From contig NZ_CP136708.1 of the NCBI RefSeq assembly GCF_032925565.1, positions 496,001 through 560,000 on the forward strand: DNA of 64,000 bases, given 5' to 3'. Below the pieces are notes generated by a model. It was given only the letters and a program-made list of their open reading frames with translations, did not search any database and was not told the DNA's origin. Below are positions 45,258-54,469 of this stretch, in pieces (position 1 is the first letter of the stretch; the number at the start of each line of letters is the position of its first letter). Origin of the DNA: Alteromonas sp. CI.11.F.A3 (GTDB taxonomy: Bacteria; Pseudomonadota; Gammaproteobacteria; Enterobacterales; Alteromonadaceae). Position numbers and translations under genes: made by a program.

Positions 45258-46859
45258 TTGATTCCGGAAAATACAAAAAATAAATCTGCCCAAAATCAGG
45301 GCGGACAGGGTGGTTTATTCTCCCGATTCCTCGCTACTGTGGAATTTCTTGGGAACTTACTGCCACACCCCGTTACTTTATTCGCCATGCTGGCCTGCTT
45401 TATTGTGGTGTTAAGCGGTATTCTTGGCTATTTCGATTTAGCCGTAGTCGACCCTCGTCCTGAAGGTGCGAAAGGTCGCGAAGCTGATGGCATGATAGAA
45501 GTCATTTCATTAATGAGTGCGGAAGGCTTACAGCGCATTGTTACTGGCCTGGTCACTAACTTTACCGGCTTTGCTCCTTTAGGTACTGTATTGGTTGCAT
45601 TGCTTGGTGTATCAGTTGCTGAGCACTCTGGCTTGTTGTCGGCCACGATGCGCTCATTAGTGATGAATGCTTCAAAGCGTACGGTTACTTTTGCCGTCGT
45701 GTTTGCAGGTATTATCTCAAATACCGCCTCAGAGCTTGGCTATGTAGTGTTAATACCACTAGCCGCTATGATATTTCATTCGTTAGGTCGCCACCCTCTC
45801 GCGGGTCTCGCAGCCGCCTTTGCCGGTGTATCAGCAGGCTACAGTGCAAACTTGTTGCTTGGTACGGTAGACCCTTTGCTTTCAGGCATTACCGAAGCAG
45901 CGGCTCACATGATTGACCCTGATTATGTGGTAGGCCCAGAAGTTAACTGGTATTTCATGTTTATCAGTACCTTTGTAGTAGCCACTATGGGTGCCCTGGT
46001 GACTGAGAAGGTGGTAGAGCCTCGACTAGGCAAATTTGACGAATCAGAAGCTTCTGTAGATTTAAGTAAGCAATCAATGGATGCGCCTTCGGATATTGAA
46101 AAGAAAGGACTTCGTTGGGCTGGCATCGCTTTTGTCGTGGTATGCGGTATTTTAGCGCTCACCATTGTGCCTGAAAACGGTATTTTGCGTCACCCAGAGA
46201 CCGGTGCGGTAGCGGGTTCGCCTTTCCTAAAAGGAATTGTTGCCTTTATCTTTGTTTCTTTTGCTGTACCTGGTTTTGTTTATGGCCGTATTACAGGGTC
46301 GATGAAAAATGACCGTGACGTGATTGATGCTATGGCAAAAAGCATGGGCGCAATGGGGCTTTATATTACATTGGTCTTCTTTGCTGCACAGTTTGTGGCT
46401 TTCTTTAAATGGACGAATTTAGGCACAGTATTAGCCGTTAAAGGCGCTGCGCTTTTACAAGCGGCTGGCCTAGATGGCCCGTCGGTGTTTATCTTATTCA
46501 TCTTAATGTGTGGTGTGGTTAACTTATCGTTAGGCAGTGCCTCGGCGCAGTGGGCGGTAACCGCGCCTATTTTTGTGCCTATGCTAATGTTGATTGGTTA
46601 TTCACCTGAGGTTATTCAGGCGGCATATCGTATTGGAGATTCAGTCACCAATGTTATTGCGCCCATGATGAGCTACTTCGGTCTTATTTTAGCGATGGCT
46701 GCACGGTACAAAAAAGATCTCGGTATGGGCACCTTGATTGCAATGATGCTGCCCTATTCCATGGTATTTATCGTGGGTTGGACCATACTGTTTTATCTCT
46801 GGGTCTTTGTATTAGGCATGCCTGTAGGGCCAGGTGCAGCAACCTACTATCAGCCTTAA
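45258..46859 (+). CDS. AbgT-family transporter
   Basis: This is a 533-residue inner-membrane protein with about 11-13 helices of the AbgT family (p-aminobenzoyl-glutamate transporters and sulfonamide exporters such as MtrF and YdaH). Typical parts are NLLPHPVTLFAMLACF near the start, SNTASELGYVVLIPLAAMIF, and the late AYRIGDSVTNVIAPMMSYFG. It may import folate breakdown products or export antimetabolites; the direction cannot be told. The TTG start has AGAGGG 7 bp upstream. It is a single gene between two terminators. Confidence 0.9.
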   Translation: MIPENTKNKSAQNQGGQGGLFSRFLATVEFLGNLLPHPVTLFAMLACFIVVLSGILGYFDLAVVDPRPEGAKGREADGMIEVISLMSAEGLQRIVTGLVTNFTGFAPLGTVLVALLGVSVAEHSGLLSATMRSLVMNASKRTVTFAVVFAGIISNTASELGYVVLIPLAAMIFHSLGRHPLAGLAAAFAGVSAGYSANLLLGTVDPLLSGITEAAAHMIDPDYVVGPEVNWYFMFISTFVVATMGALVTEKVVEPRLGKFDESEASVDLSKQSMDAPSDIEKKGLRWAGIAFVVVCGILALTIVPENGILRHPETGAVAGSPFLKGIVAFIFVSFAVPGFVYGRITGSMKNDRDVIDAMAKSMGAMGLYITLVFFAAQFVAFFKWTNLGTVLAVKGAALLQAAGLDGPSVFILFILMCGVVNLSLGSASAQWAVTAPIFVPMLMLIGYSPEVIQAAYRIGDSVTNVIAPMMSYFGLILAMAARYKKDLGMGTLIAMMLPYSMVFIVGWTILFYLWVFVLGMPVGPGAATYYQP

Positions 46860-46880
46860 CTGGTTGAAAATATTAAGACT

Positions 46881-46907
46881 AAAAAGGTGGCTAAGGCCGC
46901 CTTTTTT
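46881..46907 (+). terminator. intrinsic terminator after the AbgT gene
   Basis: AAAAAGGTGGC and GCCGCCTTTTT pair over 11 bp with one G-U wobble around a TAAG loop, followed by T. It starts 22 bp after the stop. Confidence 0.88.
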
Positions 46908-47016
46908 AATCGCTAAATTTAATTGCATCAATCGTGGTAAATTTGTGGTCTATTCACCCAAAATTGCCGTAAATTCAGTATACTAGTTATATTGTTTTTT
47001 CAGTGCGGAATATTTG

Positions 47017-48096
47017 ATGAAGTTCAAAAGCAATCAGGGTTTTACTCACAGTCAGTCAGACAAAATAGGCGTGTTGGTTACCAATTTAGGTACACCCGAA
47101 AGCCCAACCGCGGCGGCCCTACGCCCCTATCTAAAAGAGTTTCTTTCAGACCCGCGGGTAGTAGAAATACCTCGTGCGCTTTGGTGGTTCATTTTAAACC
47201 TCATTATATTAAATACTCGTCCTAAGCGTTCGGCTGAAGCATATAAAACCGTTTGGACAGAAGAAGGCTCACCGTTGCTTACTATTACCAAAGCCCAAGC
47301 AACAGCAATAGCGGCACGCTGTAAAGCAGAGTACGGCGACGATGTTGTGGTTGATTTTGCTATGCGTTACGGTAACCCTGCTATTAGCGACACTATTGAA
47401 CGTATGTTGTCGCAAGGCGTAAGAAAGTTAGTGGTATTGCCTTTGTATCCGCAATATAGCGCCTCTACTACGGCGTCTACCTTTGATGCCATTGCGAAAG
47501 ACTTTACCAAACGCCGCTGGTTACCGGAACTTCGCTTCGTGAACCATTACAACGACAGGGCTGATTACATTAAGGCGCTGGCGAATAAAGTACGGGCATA
47601 CTGGGAAGAACACGGTAAAGCCGATAAGCTTATTCTTTCTTATCATGGTATTCCTAAGCGCTACTTATTAAATGGCGACCCGTATCACTGTGAATGTCAT
47701 AAAACATCGCGTTTGTTGGCCGAAGAACTCGGGCTAACTCATGAGGAGTACATGACCACCTTCCAGTCTCGTTTTGGTAAAGCGGAGTGGTTAAAGCCTT
47801 ACACCGACGCAACGATGAAATCGTTGCCGGGTCAAGGGGTGAAATCAATACAAGTTATGTGCCCCGGTTTTTCTGCCGACTGCCTAGAAACTATCGAAGA
47901 GATTGGCGAAGAAAACCGTGAATACTTCATGGAAGCGGGTGGTGAAAAGTACGAATACATTCCTGCATTAAACAGCGACGAAGAACACATTGATATGTTG
48001 TTTGATTTAGTTAAAGAGAATTTGCACGGTTGGACTGTGACTAAAGATACTGCACTACGAGCTGGCTTAGCTCGCGCGTTAGGCGCTGACAAATAG
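47017..48096 (+). CDS. hemH: ferrochelatase
   Basis: Ferrochelatase of 359 residues from the ATG at 47017 (a TTG codon immediately upstream is less likely). It inserts iron into protoporphyrin IX, the last step of heme synthesis. Signatures are GVLVTNLGTPESPT, LPLYPQYSASTTAST, the catalytic His in ILSYHGIPKRY, and CPGFSADCLETIEEIG with the conserved Glu. A Cys pair (YHCECHK) is present in the middle. It stands near other single genes, not with hemE. A DUF4112 gene follows after 36 bp. Confidence 0.96.
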   Translation: MKFKSNQGFTHSQSDKIGVLVTNLGTPESPTAAALRPYLKEFLSDPRVVEIPRALWWFILNLIILNTRPKRSAEAYKTVWTEEGSPLLTITKAQATAIAARCKAEYGDDVVVDFAMRYGNPAISDTIERMLSQGVRKLVVLPLYPQYSASTTASTFDAIAKDFTKRRWLPELRFVNHYNDRADYIKALANKVRAYWEEHGKADKLILSYHGIPKRYLLNGDPYHCECHKTSRLLAEELGLTHEEYMTTFQSRFGKAEWLKPYTDATMKSLPGQGVKSIQVMCPGFSADCLETIEEIGEENREYFMEAGGEKYEYIPALNSDEEHIDMLFDLVKENLHGWTVTKDTALRAGLARALGADK

Positions 48097-48132
48097 CCAG
48101 TAATTGTTTTTACGTTAATAAGGTAGCTAAAC

Positions 48133-48546
48133 ATGGATAGTAAAGCCCCAAAGGCACTGTTAAAAGCACAAAAGTTAGCAAATTTACTTGATACCGCTGT
48201 TAAGTTACCGATTATTCCCATTCGGATAGGTCTCGACTCAATTGTTGGCCTTATTCCGGGGGCGGGTGATGCGCTAATGCTGCTCGTTTCTCTACGTATC
48301 GTGTGGTTGGGGAAATCATTGGGAATGCCCAGTGCGTTGGTAGCTCAAATGGTAAAGAACTCCGCTATCGATTTTGGCTTAGGCTTTGTTCCCTTCATTG
48401 GCGACATCGTTGATGTATTTTATAAAGCGAACCAAAAGAACGTACGCTTAATGGAAAAGTGGTGGATCAGCGAAAATAAAGCCGATGTAGATGCCGAAAC
48501 TCAGAAAAAGCTAGCAGAATGGGAAGAGAAACTAGAGCGCCAGTAA
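48133..48546 (+). CDS. DUF4112 membrane protein
   Basis: This 137-residue protein fits the DUF4112 family: LDTAVKLPIIPIRIGLDSIVGLIPGAGDALMLL in outline, where IGLDSIVGLIPGAGD is the family mark, then a second hydrophobic segment and GFVPFIGDIVDVFYKANQKN, ending in a charged helical tail. Two short hydrophobic segments suggest an inner-membrane hairpin. No function is known. It lies 36 bp after hemH on the same strand, perhaps co-transcribed. Confidence 0.88.
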   Translation: MDSKAPKALLKAQKLANLLDTAVKLPIIPIRIGLDSIVGLIPGAGDALMLLVSLRIVWLGKSLGMPSALVAQMVKNSAIDFGLGFVPFIGDIVDVFYKANQKNVRLMEKWWISENKADVDAETQKKLAEWEEKLERQ

Positions 48547-48676
48547 GCGTTCACATTTAGGTGTTTTGGATAGTTTCACAAAACCACATTAATCGTAATC
48601 TATACTCTTTGCGTAGCAACCTTTACTGATACGCGGTTGCCGCGTAAAAATTAATGGAAAATGGAGTGTAGGATTA

Positions 48677-50317
48677 ATGAAAGCGTCTGACCTTTTCGTA
48701 AAAGCGTTGGAAGCTGAAGGTGTAGAATACATCTTTGGCATTCCTGGCGAAGAAAACCTCGACTTGCTTGAGTCGTTAAGAACCTCCTCAATTAAACTCG
48801 TACTTACCCGCCATGAACAAGGCGCGGGTTTCATGGCCGCGACTTACGGTAGATTAACCGGTAAAGTTGGCGTGTGCTTATCTACCCTCGGTCCAGGTGC
48901 GACCAATCTTGTTACCCCAGCGGCGTATGCGCAACTAGGTGCTATGCCCATGTTGATGATCACAGGGCAAAAGCCCATTAAAACCAGTAAACAAGGCCGG
49001 TTTCAGGTTATCGATATTGTCGATATGATGCGCCCCATTACTAAATTTACCACGCAAGTGGTGAGCGGCGATCGCATTCCCTCTGTCGTTCGCGAAGCAT
49101 TTCGATTAGCCTCTGAAGAACGCCCCGGTGCTGTGCACATAGAGCTTCCTGAAGATATTGCCGATGAGCATACGTCTGTACCCTTATTAACCCCTAGTAC
49201 GTCAAGGCGACCTATTGCTGAATACAAAGCTATATCAGCGGCTATTTCGATGATAGAAGAAGCTACCTCCCCATTATTGTTAATAGGAGCAGGTGCAAAT
49301 CGTAAGCTAACCGCCAAAATGCTGCGGGAATTTGTGGATAAAACTTGTATACCCTTTGTGACCACACAAATGGGTAAAGGGGTGCTAAACGAAAGCGATC
49401 CGCGGTTTGCGGGCAATACTGCATTATCAGATAACGACTTTGTGCACAGGGCGATAGAAAGAGCCGATCTTATTATTAATGTTGGGCACGATGTCGTAGA
49501 GAAGCCGCCGTTCTTTATGCATAACGACGGTAAGAAAGTCATTCATATGAACTTTGAGTCAGCCGCTGTCGACCCAGTGTATTTTCCACAGCTTGAGGTG
49601 GTGGGGGACATTGCCAATAGTATCTGGCAAATAAAAGAAGGCATTACGCCGCAAGATGGTTGGAAACTCGATTTCTATAAAGACGTACACGATGCTTATG
49701 AAACACACAGAGCGGAAGCAGAAAACGATAATCGATTCCCCATTCTGCCTGAACGCTTTGTGCGTGACATCAGGAAGGTCATGCCAGATGATGGCATAGT
49801 GACCTTAGATAATGGTGTATACAAAATTTGGTTCGCTCGTAATTACCCCGCTTACCATCCTAATACCTTGTTGCTAGATAATGCGTTAGCATCAATGGGC
49901 GCAGGGTTACCCTCGGCGATAGCCGCAAAACTCGTGAAGCCAGATGTGCCGGTAATGAGCGTATGTGGCGATGGTGGCTTTATGATGAACAGCCAAGAAA
50001 TTGAAACTGCGGTTCGTCTGAAACTCGACCTTATTGTGATCATACTGCGGGATGACGCGTACGGAATGATTAAGTGGAAACAAGCCAATATGCAGTTTGA
50101 TGAGTTCGGTTTGGATTACGGTAATCCGGATTTTGTGAAATACGCAAAAAGCTACGGTGCCCATGGCTGGCGCGTAGACAGTACCGAGTTGCTAATTCCT
50201 ATGGTGGAAAGCTGTTTAAACACACCGGGGGTGCATGTGATTGATTGCCCCGTTGACTACAGCATGAATGACAAAACACTGAACCATACGATTGCCGAAT
50301 TAAGCGCGAAATTATAA
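48677..50317 (+). CDS. thiamine-diphosphate enzyme, acetolactate synthase-like
   Basis: This is a 546-residue three-domain ThDP enzyme. The cofactor-activating Glu47 lies in TRHEQGAGF. GPGATNLVTP and GQKPIKTSKQGRFQ resemble catabolic acetolactate synthase (AlsS). The ThDP motif is CGDGGFMMNSQE, ending in LRDDAYGM, where Asp replaces the second Asn of anabolic enzymes, as in AlsS. No regulatory small subunit and no acetolactate decarboxylase is linked. The next gene, 9 bp downstream, is an aldehyde dehydrogenase, so the pair may instead act on a 2-keto acid or aldehyde. Substrate unknown. Confidence 0.85.
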   Translation: MKASDLFVKALEAEGVEYIFGIPGEENLDLLESLRTSSIKLVLTRHEQGAGFMAATYGRLTGKVGVCLSTLGPGATNLVTPAAYAQLGAMPMLMITGQKPIKTSKQGRFQVIDIVDMMRPITKFTTQVVSGDRIPSVVREAFRLASEERPGAVHIELPEDIADEHTSVPLLTPSTSRRPIAEYKAISAAISMIEEATSPLLLIGAGANRKLTAKMLREFVDKTCIPFVTTQMGKGVLNESDPRFAGNTALSDNDFVHRAIERADLIINVGHDVVEKPPFFMHNDGKKVIHMNFESAAVDPVYFPQLEVVGDIANSIWQIKEGITPQDGWKLDFYKDVHDAYETHRAEAENDNRFPILPERFVRDIRKVMPDDGIVTLDNGVYKIWFARNYPAYHPNTLLLDNALASMGAGLPSAIAAKLVKPDVPVMSVCGDGGFMMNSQEIETAVRLKLDLIVIILRDDAYGMIKWKQANMQFDEFGLDYGNPDFVKYAKSYGAHGWRVDSTELLIPMVESCLNTPGVHVIDCPVDYSMNDKTLNHTIAELSAKL

Positions 50318-50326
50318 GGAGTGATC

Positions 50327-51757
50327 ATGTTAAAAGACAGCTATCCCTATTACCTTGCAAGCGAACCTTGTTTTGCTAATACCGATTTAGACGTTACCAA
50401 TAAATACACAGGCGAAGTGGCAACAAAAGTGGCGCTAGCCGACGCTGAAGTGATTGATAAAGCCATAGCCGCTGCCGAAAAAGCACAGCCTGCGATGACT
50501 GCGCTGGCTCCGTACGAGCGCCAAGCAATTCTAGAGCATTGCGTTAAGCGCTTTACTGAACGCGAGGAAGAACTAGGTAAAGCCCTTTGTATTGAAGCGG
50601 GTAAGCCTATTAAAGATGCCAAAGGCGAAGTAGGCCGGTTAATCGACACCTTCAAAATTGCGGCTGAAGAATCGGTAAGAATTAATGGTGAAGTGGTTAA
50701 TTTAGAAATCTCCGCCCGTGCCAAAGGTTATCAGGGCATGACGAAGAAAGTGCCTATCGGCCCTTGCTCGTTTATCTCTCCGTTCAACTTTCCGTTAAAC
50801 CTAGCCGCGCACAAAGTTGCGCCAGCTATCGCGGCAGGATGTACTTTTGTGCTTAAGCCTGCTTCTCGTACACCTATTGGTGCGTTGATTATTGGCGAAG
50901 TGTTAGCGGAATGTGAGTTGATGCCCAAAGGCGCATTTTCAATTCTTCCTTGTAGTCGCGACGGCGCCGATTTATTTACCACCGACGAGCGATTAAAGCT
51001 ACTTAGCTTTACCGGTTCACCTGATGTGGGCTGGGCGCTAAAAGCTAAAGCGGGTAAAAAGCCTGTGGTATTAGAGCTTGGCGGTAATGCCGCTTGTGTG
51101 GTGGATGAAGATGCCGATATTAGTGATGCCATCGACCGTATTATTGTCGGCGCGTATTATCAGTCGGGCCAAAGCTGTATTTCAGTGCAGCGCTTATTAG
51201 TGCACTCGTCAATTTATGATGATTTCAAATCTCGCTATGTAGAGCGGGTCGAAGCTTTGGTGTCTGGCGATCCTAGCGATGAAGATACTTTCATTGGCCC
51301 TATGATTTCTAAGGGCGAGGCTAAGCGTTTAGAAGGCTGGATTAAAAACGCTAAAGAAGCTGGCGCTAGCGTGCTATGCGGCGGTGAAAGAGATGGTGCC
51401 ATGCTACAGGCTACCGTAATGGAAAACGTGCCGAAAGATTGTGACGCTAGCGCCGAAGAAGCTTTCGGGCCGTTATCTATATTGCAGCCGTTTGACGATT
51501 ACGATAGTGCGTTAGATGAGGTAAACAACAGTCGCTATGGGCTACAGGCGGGTATCTTTACGCGTGATATCTACAAAGCACACAAAGCATGGAATGTGCT
51601 TGAGGTGGGCGGAGTAGTCATAGGTGATGTACCCAGCTGGCGTGTAGATAATATGCCTTATGGCGGTGTAAAAGACTCAGGACTTGGCCGCGAAGGTATT
51701 CGCTATGCCATAGAAGATATGACAGAAACACGGCTTATGGTTATTCGAACGCCCTAG
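50327..51757 (+). CDS. aldehyde dehydrogenase
   Basis: This NAD(P)-dependent aldehyde dehydrogenase has 476 residues from the ATG at 50327 (AAGGAG 5 bp upstream). The general base is Glu250 in LELGGN and the catalytic Cys284 lies in GQSCISVQR; nucleotide-binding FSPFNFPLN-type sequence (SPFNFPLNLAAHK) and EEAFGPLS are present. The QSCISVQRL context is like lactaldehyde or non-phosphorylating glyceraldehyde-phosphate dehydrogenases, so small hydroxy-aldehydes are possible substrates. It is probably co-transcribed with the ThDP enzyme upstream and ends at a terminator. Confidence 0.92.
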   Translation: MLKDSYPYYLASEPCFANTDLDVTNKYTGEVATKVALADAEVIDKAIAAAEKAQPAMTALAPYERQAILEHCVKRFTEREEELGKALCIEAGKPIKDAKGEVGRLIDTFKIAAEESVRINGEVVNLEISARAKGYQGMTKKVPIGPCSFISPFNFPLNLAAHKVAPAIAAGCTFVLKPASRTPIGALIIGEVLAECELMPKGAFSILPCSRDGADLFTTDERLKLLSFTGSPDVGWALKAKAGKKPVVLELGGNAACVVDEDADISDAIDRIIVGAYYQSGQSCISVQRLLVHSSIYDDFKSRYVERVEALVSGDPSDEDTFIGPMISKGEAKRLEGWIKNAKEAGASVLCGGERDGAMLQATVMENVPKDCDASAEEAFGPLSILQPFDDYDSALDEVNNSRYGLQAGIFTRDIYKAHKAWNVLEVGGVVIGDVPSWRVDNMPYGGVKDSGLGREGIRYAIEDMTETRLMVIRTP

Positions 51758-51840
51758 GAAGTAGAGTAACTAAAACGCGTATAAGGTAACGAAGGTGAAA
51801 AAGCCTTAAAAGCCTAACGAACCAAAATCAACCGTAATAA

Positions 51841-51875
51841 AGCGGGTGCTTCTAACAGAAGTCACCCGCTTTTTT
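51841..51875. terminator. terminator between the ALDH gene and the DUF2237 gene
   Basis: AGCGGGTG with CACCCGCT and CTTCT with AGAAG form a long stem with one bulged T and an AAC loop, followed by TTTTTT on the plus strand. The position between convergent genes suggests use by the ALDH transcript, and perhaps by the minus-strand gene. Confidence 0.85.
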
Positions 51876-52233
51876 AATCTGCTGCAAAAGCTTCAAGGGT
51901 AGCCAAGGGAATAATATCAAGGGCTCGTTCATGAGTAGCTTCTAATCGCACTTTTGGCGCAACACCTGCTTCGTAAGCCTGTAACCATCTGGCGGCGCAC
52001 AAGCACCATCTATCACCGGCAAGTAAACCAGCAAAGTCCATACTGGGCCAGGGCGTGATCAAGTCATTACCTTGGCGTAAGGAAAATTGTAGAAACTCAT
52101 CGGAGACTACTGCACACACACTGTGGTTACCCACATCTGCATCGGGCACATAGCAAAAGCCTTCTCGGGTGTAGCCAGTGTTACCACAACACAGTTGAAG
52201 TGGTCTTCCATAGACATTTTTAGCATTAGCCAA
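51874..52233 (-). CDS. DUF2237 protein
   Basis: This is a 119-residue cytoplasmic protein of the DUF2237 family. The defining parts are NVYGRPLQLCCGNTGYTREGFC in outline (GFCYVPDADVGNHSVCAVVSDEFL), RQGNDLITPWP, GDRWCLCAARW and EATHERALD, with several conserved Cys and His residues that suggest metal binding. No function is established. It is a single gene on the minus strand, divergent from ubiG by 168 bp, a gap in which I see no clear feature. Confidence 0.88.
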   Translation of the reverse strand: MANAKNVYGRPLQLCCGNTGYTREGFCYVPDADVGNHSVCAVVSDEFLQFSLRQGNDLITPWPSMDFAGLLAGDRWCLCAARWLQAYEAGVAPKVRLEATHERALDIIPLATLEAFAAD

Positions 52234-52401
52234 AACGAATACCTCTTTTTGCGCGTATAAGCATTGATTGTATACCTATTTCTCATAAAACTCAGGCATC
52301 TGCTAGCCGTTGGCTACACAATATCCTAGGTGTTTTAATTACGGGGACCTAGCGTAGATAGATTTGAATAAATTACCTATTTTTTAAACTGGTGTTAGTG
52401 C

Positions 52402-53211
52402 ATGTTAGATAAAAGCCGAAAATCAGCGCCCATTAATTTTTCTCAGCAGGAAATTGACCGCTTTGATGCGCTAGCAGAAAGCTGGTGGGATCCCAATGGC
52501 AATTATAAAACCGCGTTAGATTTTAATCGTGCACGGCTATCTGTGATTGAGTCTCAAATAACCAGTCACTTTTTGAAAAGTGAGCAAACCCAGGGCTTTC
52601 CTCAAAATGCGTCTACGGCAAATTCCCTAACGAATGCCACTGATAAAACCAAGCCTTTTACGGGGCTTTCAATTGTAGATATCGGTTGTGGTGGTGGGCT
52701 TATTAGTGAGCCGCTTGCGTTGAAGGGGGCGGATGTTACAGGTATAGATGCAAGTGCCATGAGTATTGAGGTGGCGAAGCGGCATGCGAATCAAAGCAAT
52801 GTGAAGGTTAACTACATTCACGGCCTTTCATCTGACTTGGTAAGCCAAGGCCGTCAATTTGACATCGTCATTAATGCAGAAGTTGTTGAGCACGTACCTG
52901 ATCAAGTGCAGTTAATAAAGGAGTGTGCAAGCTTAGTGAAGCCAGGTGGTTTATTGGTGCTAGCCACGCTAAATAGAACCATTAAAAGTTTTATTATTGC
53001 GATTGTAGGCGCTGAATATGTCATGCGATATTTACCCGTTGGTACTCACGATTGGCAAAAATTTGTTAAACCCACTGAGCTAAATCAATGGGTAGGTGAA
53101 GGGTTTACGCTTGATTATGAGACTGGCATGGCACTAAATCCATTCACTAAGGTATGGAAGCTTACACCCAGCTTAAGCGTAAATTACCTTCAGGTTTACC
53201 ATCGTGCGTGA
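52402..53211 (+). CDS. ubiG: ubiquinone biosynthesis O-methyltransferase
   Basis: UbiG catalyses both O-methylations of ubiquinone synthesis. The 269 residues include the N-terminal EIDRFDALAESWWDPNG, the SAM site VDIGCGGGLISEPLA, VNAEVVEHVPD-type sequence (NAEVVEHVPD), TLNRTIKSF, GTHDWQKFVKP and the end NYLQVYHRA. It is about 30 residues longer than E. coli UbiG because of an insert rich in Ser, Thr, Asn and Gln (about residues 57-87) just before the SAM motif. The gene has no partner in an operon. Confidence 0.95.
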   Translation: MLDKSRKSAPINFSQQEIDRFDALAESWWDPNGNYKTALDFNRARLSVIESQITSHFLKSEQTQGFPQNASTANSLTNATDKTKPFTGLSIVDIGCGGGLISEPLALKGADVTGIDASAMSIEVAKRHANQSNVKVNYIHGLSSDLVSQGRQFDIVINAEVVEHVPDQVQLIKECASLVKPGGLLVLATLNRTIKSFIIAIVGAEYVMRYLPVGTHDWQKFVKPTELNQWVGEGFTLDYETGMALNPFTKVWKLTPSLSVNYLQVYHRA

Positions 53212-53527
53212 TAAAGCCACATAGTCAGTGCATATTACTTTCGTTCGCTAACAGTAGTTAACATTTACCCGGGCTATAAACTCTCGCTATTTTCTTTATT
53301 CGCCTATTAAATAGTATGAGGGTTTATACCCAGTTTTTACGCTAGTCTTCTGAATATAAAGCATTTTACGTTTTCTTATCCTTCATAACCGTATTTTTAG
53401 CTATTACCTCTAGTCAATTTTATAAAAGACCACTCTCTTATTTATCTTGTTATTTACATCGAATTAACATAAAAGTAACTCAGGTCTGGCCTCAGACCAC
53501 TAATGTTGATAATTCAAGGAACATGCA
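53212..53527. other. intergenic region between ubiG and the lipase gene
   Basis: This 316-bp A/T-rich gap contains a small hairpin GGGT/ACCC (53320-53331) followed by a T-run, a possible weak ubiG terminator, and the strong GGTCTG/CAGACC dyad near the lipase start. No open frame with a ribosome site was seen. Confidence 0.45.
53483..53498. promoter_or_regulatory. palindrome in the lipase leader
   Basis: GGTCTG, spacer GCCT, CAGACC: a perfect 6-bp G/C-rich dyad, 29 bp upstream of the lipase ATG in otherwise A/T-rich DNA. It could be a repressor or activator site or an RNA hairpin near the ribosome site. Confidence 0.45.
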
Positions 53528-54469
53528 ATGAAACTAAGAACGAAAATAACAACGCTCATGCTGTTTTTGCTTGTCGCAGTATTACCTTCTCAATCGTGGG
53601 CTGGTAACTACGCTAAAACACAATACCCAATTGTACTGGTTCACGGTCTCTTTGGTTTTGATGACATTTTGTTTGTAGATTACTTTTACAAAGTGCCTCA
53701 AAAACTATCTCGAAACGGCGCGGTGGTTTATATCGCAGAAGTGTCCCCTTCTAATTCTACCGAAGTGAGAGGAGAGCAGTTACTTAACTATATTGATGAG
53801 GTACTTGCACTTTCTGGCGCCGAAAAAGTTAATCTTATTGGCCATAGCCATGGCGGACCAACGGCAAGGTATGCCGCAAGTGTAGCGCCCAGTAAAGTGG
53901 CTTCGGTTACCTCCGTAGCCGGAGTTAACTGGGGGAGCGCTGTGGCAGATGTACTCAAAAGTGGTCTTACTGAAGGGTCTGTGCAAGAAGGTACGGTAGG
54001 TTTGATCACCGACGCTTTTGCTAATCTAATCGAACTAGCATCGGGTTCAGATCCCCGAGATAAACCCACAGATTCTGTGGCGGCACTAACCTCGCTATCC
54101 ACCTCTGGTTCAGTGGCCTTCAACGCTCGTTACCCTGAAGGCATGCCCTCTGCCTACTGCCGCAATGACGGAAAACAGGTAGGCGAGAATGGCGTGTACT
54201 ACTATTCCTGGAGTGGTGGCAGAACTTATACAAACGCGCTGGACGTGGTCGACCCTTTTCTTGCCATTACAGGCTTGGCATTTGGTGAAACCAATGATGG
54301 GTTAGTGTCTTCATGTAGTTCTCATTTAGGTAAAGTACTAAAAGATAACTATAAGATGAATCACCTTGATGAAGTCAACCAAAGCTTTGGTATCACCCAT
54401 TGGTTTGAAACCAACCCAGTAGATGTCTTTGTCGACCAAGCAAACCGCTTAAAAAGCCTAGGTTTATAA
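53528..54469 (+). CDS. lipA: secreted triacylglycerol lipase (Lif-dependent)
   Basis: This is a 313-residue alpha/beta hydrolase exported by a signal peptide ending at SWA (residue 25). The oxyanion segment is VLVHGLFGF, the nucleophile Ser107 lies in GHSHGG, the Asp lies in the ETNDGLVS region, and the catalytic His in MNHLDEVNQ. Two Cys (AYCRND, SSCSSH) match the disulfide of family I.1/I.2 Pseudomonas lipases. The following gene, with a 1-bp TAATG overlap, is the lipase foldase, which confirms this type. Probably secreted by the type II system. A CAAGGA ribosome site precedes the ATG. Confidence 0.93.
   Translation: MKLRTKITTLMLFLLVAVLPSQSWAGNYAKTQYPIVLVHGLFGFDDILFVDYFYKVPQKLSRNGAVVYIAEVSPSNSTEVRGEQLLNYIDEVLALSGAEKVNLIGHSHGGPTARYAASVAPSKVASVTSVAGVNWGSAVADVLKSGLTEGSVQEGTVGLITDAFANLIELASGSDPRDKPTDSVAALTSLSTSGSVAFNARYPEGMPSAYCRNDGKQVGENGVYYYSWSGGRTYTNALDVVDPFLAITGLAFGETNDGLVSSCSSHLGKVLKDNYKMNHLDEVNQSFGITHWFETNPVDVFVDQANRLKSLGL

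Noticed and set aside
49003..49542. 179-codon minus-strand open frame inside the ThDP enzyme gene
   Set aside because: Complete antisense shadow of a well-supported gene, rich in Ser as expected from codon mirroring.
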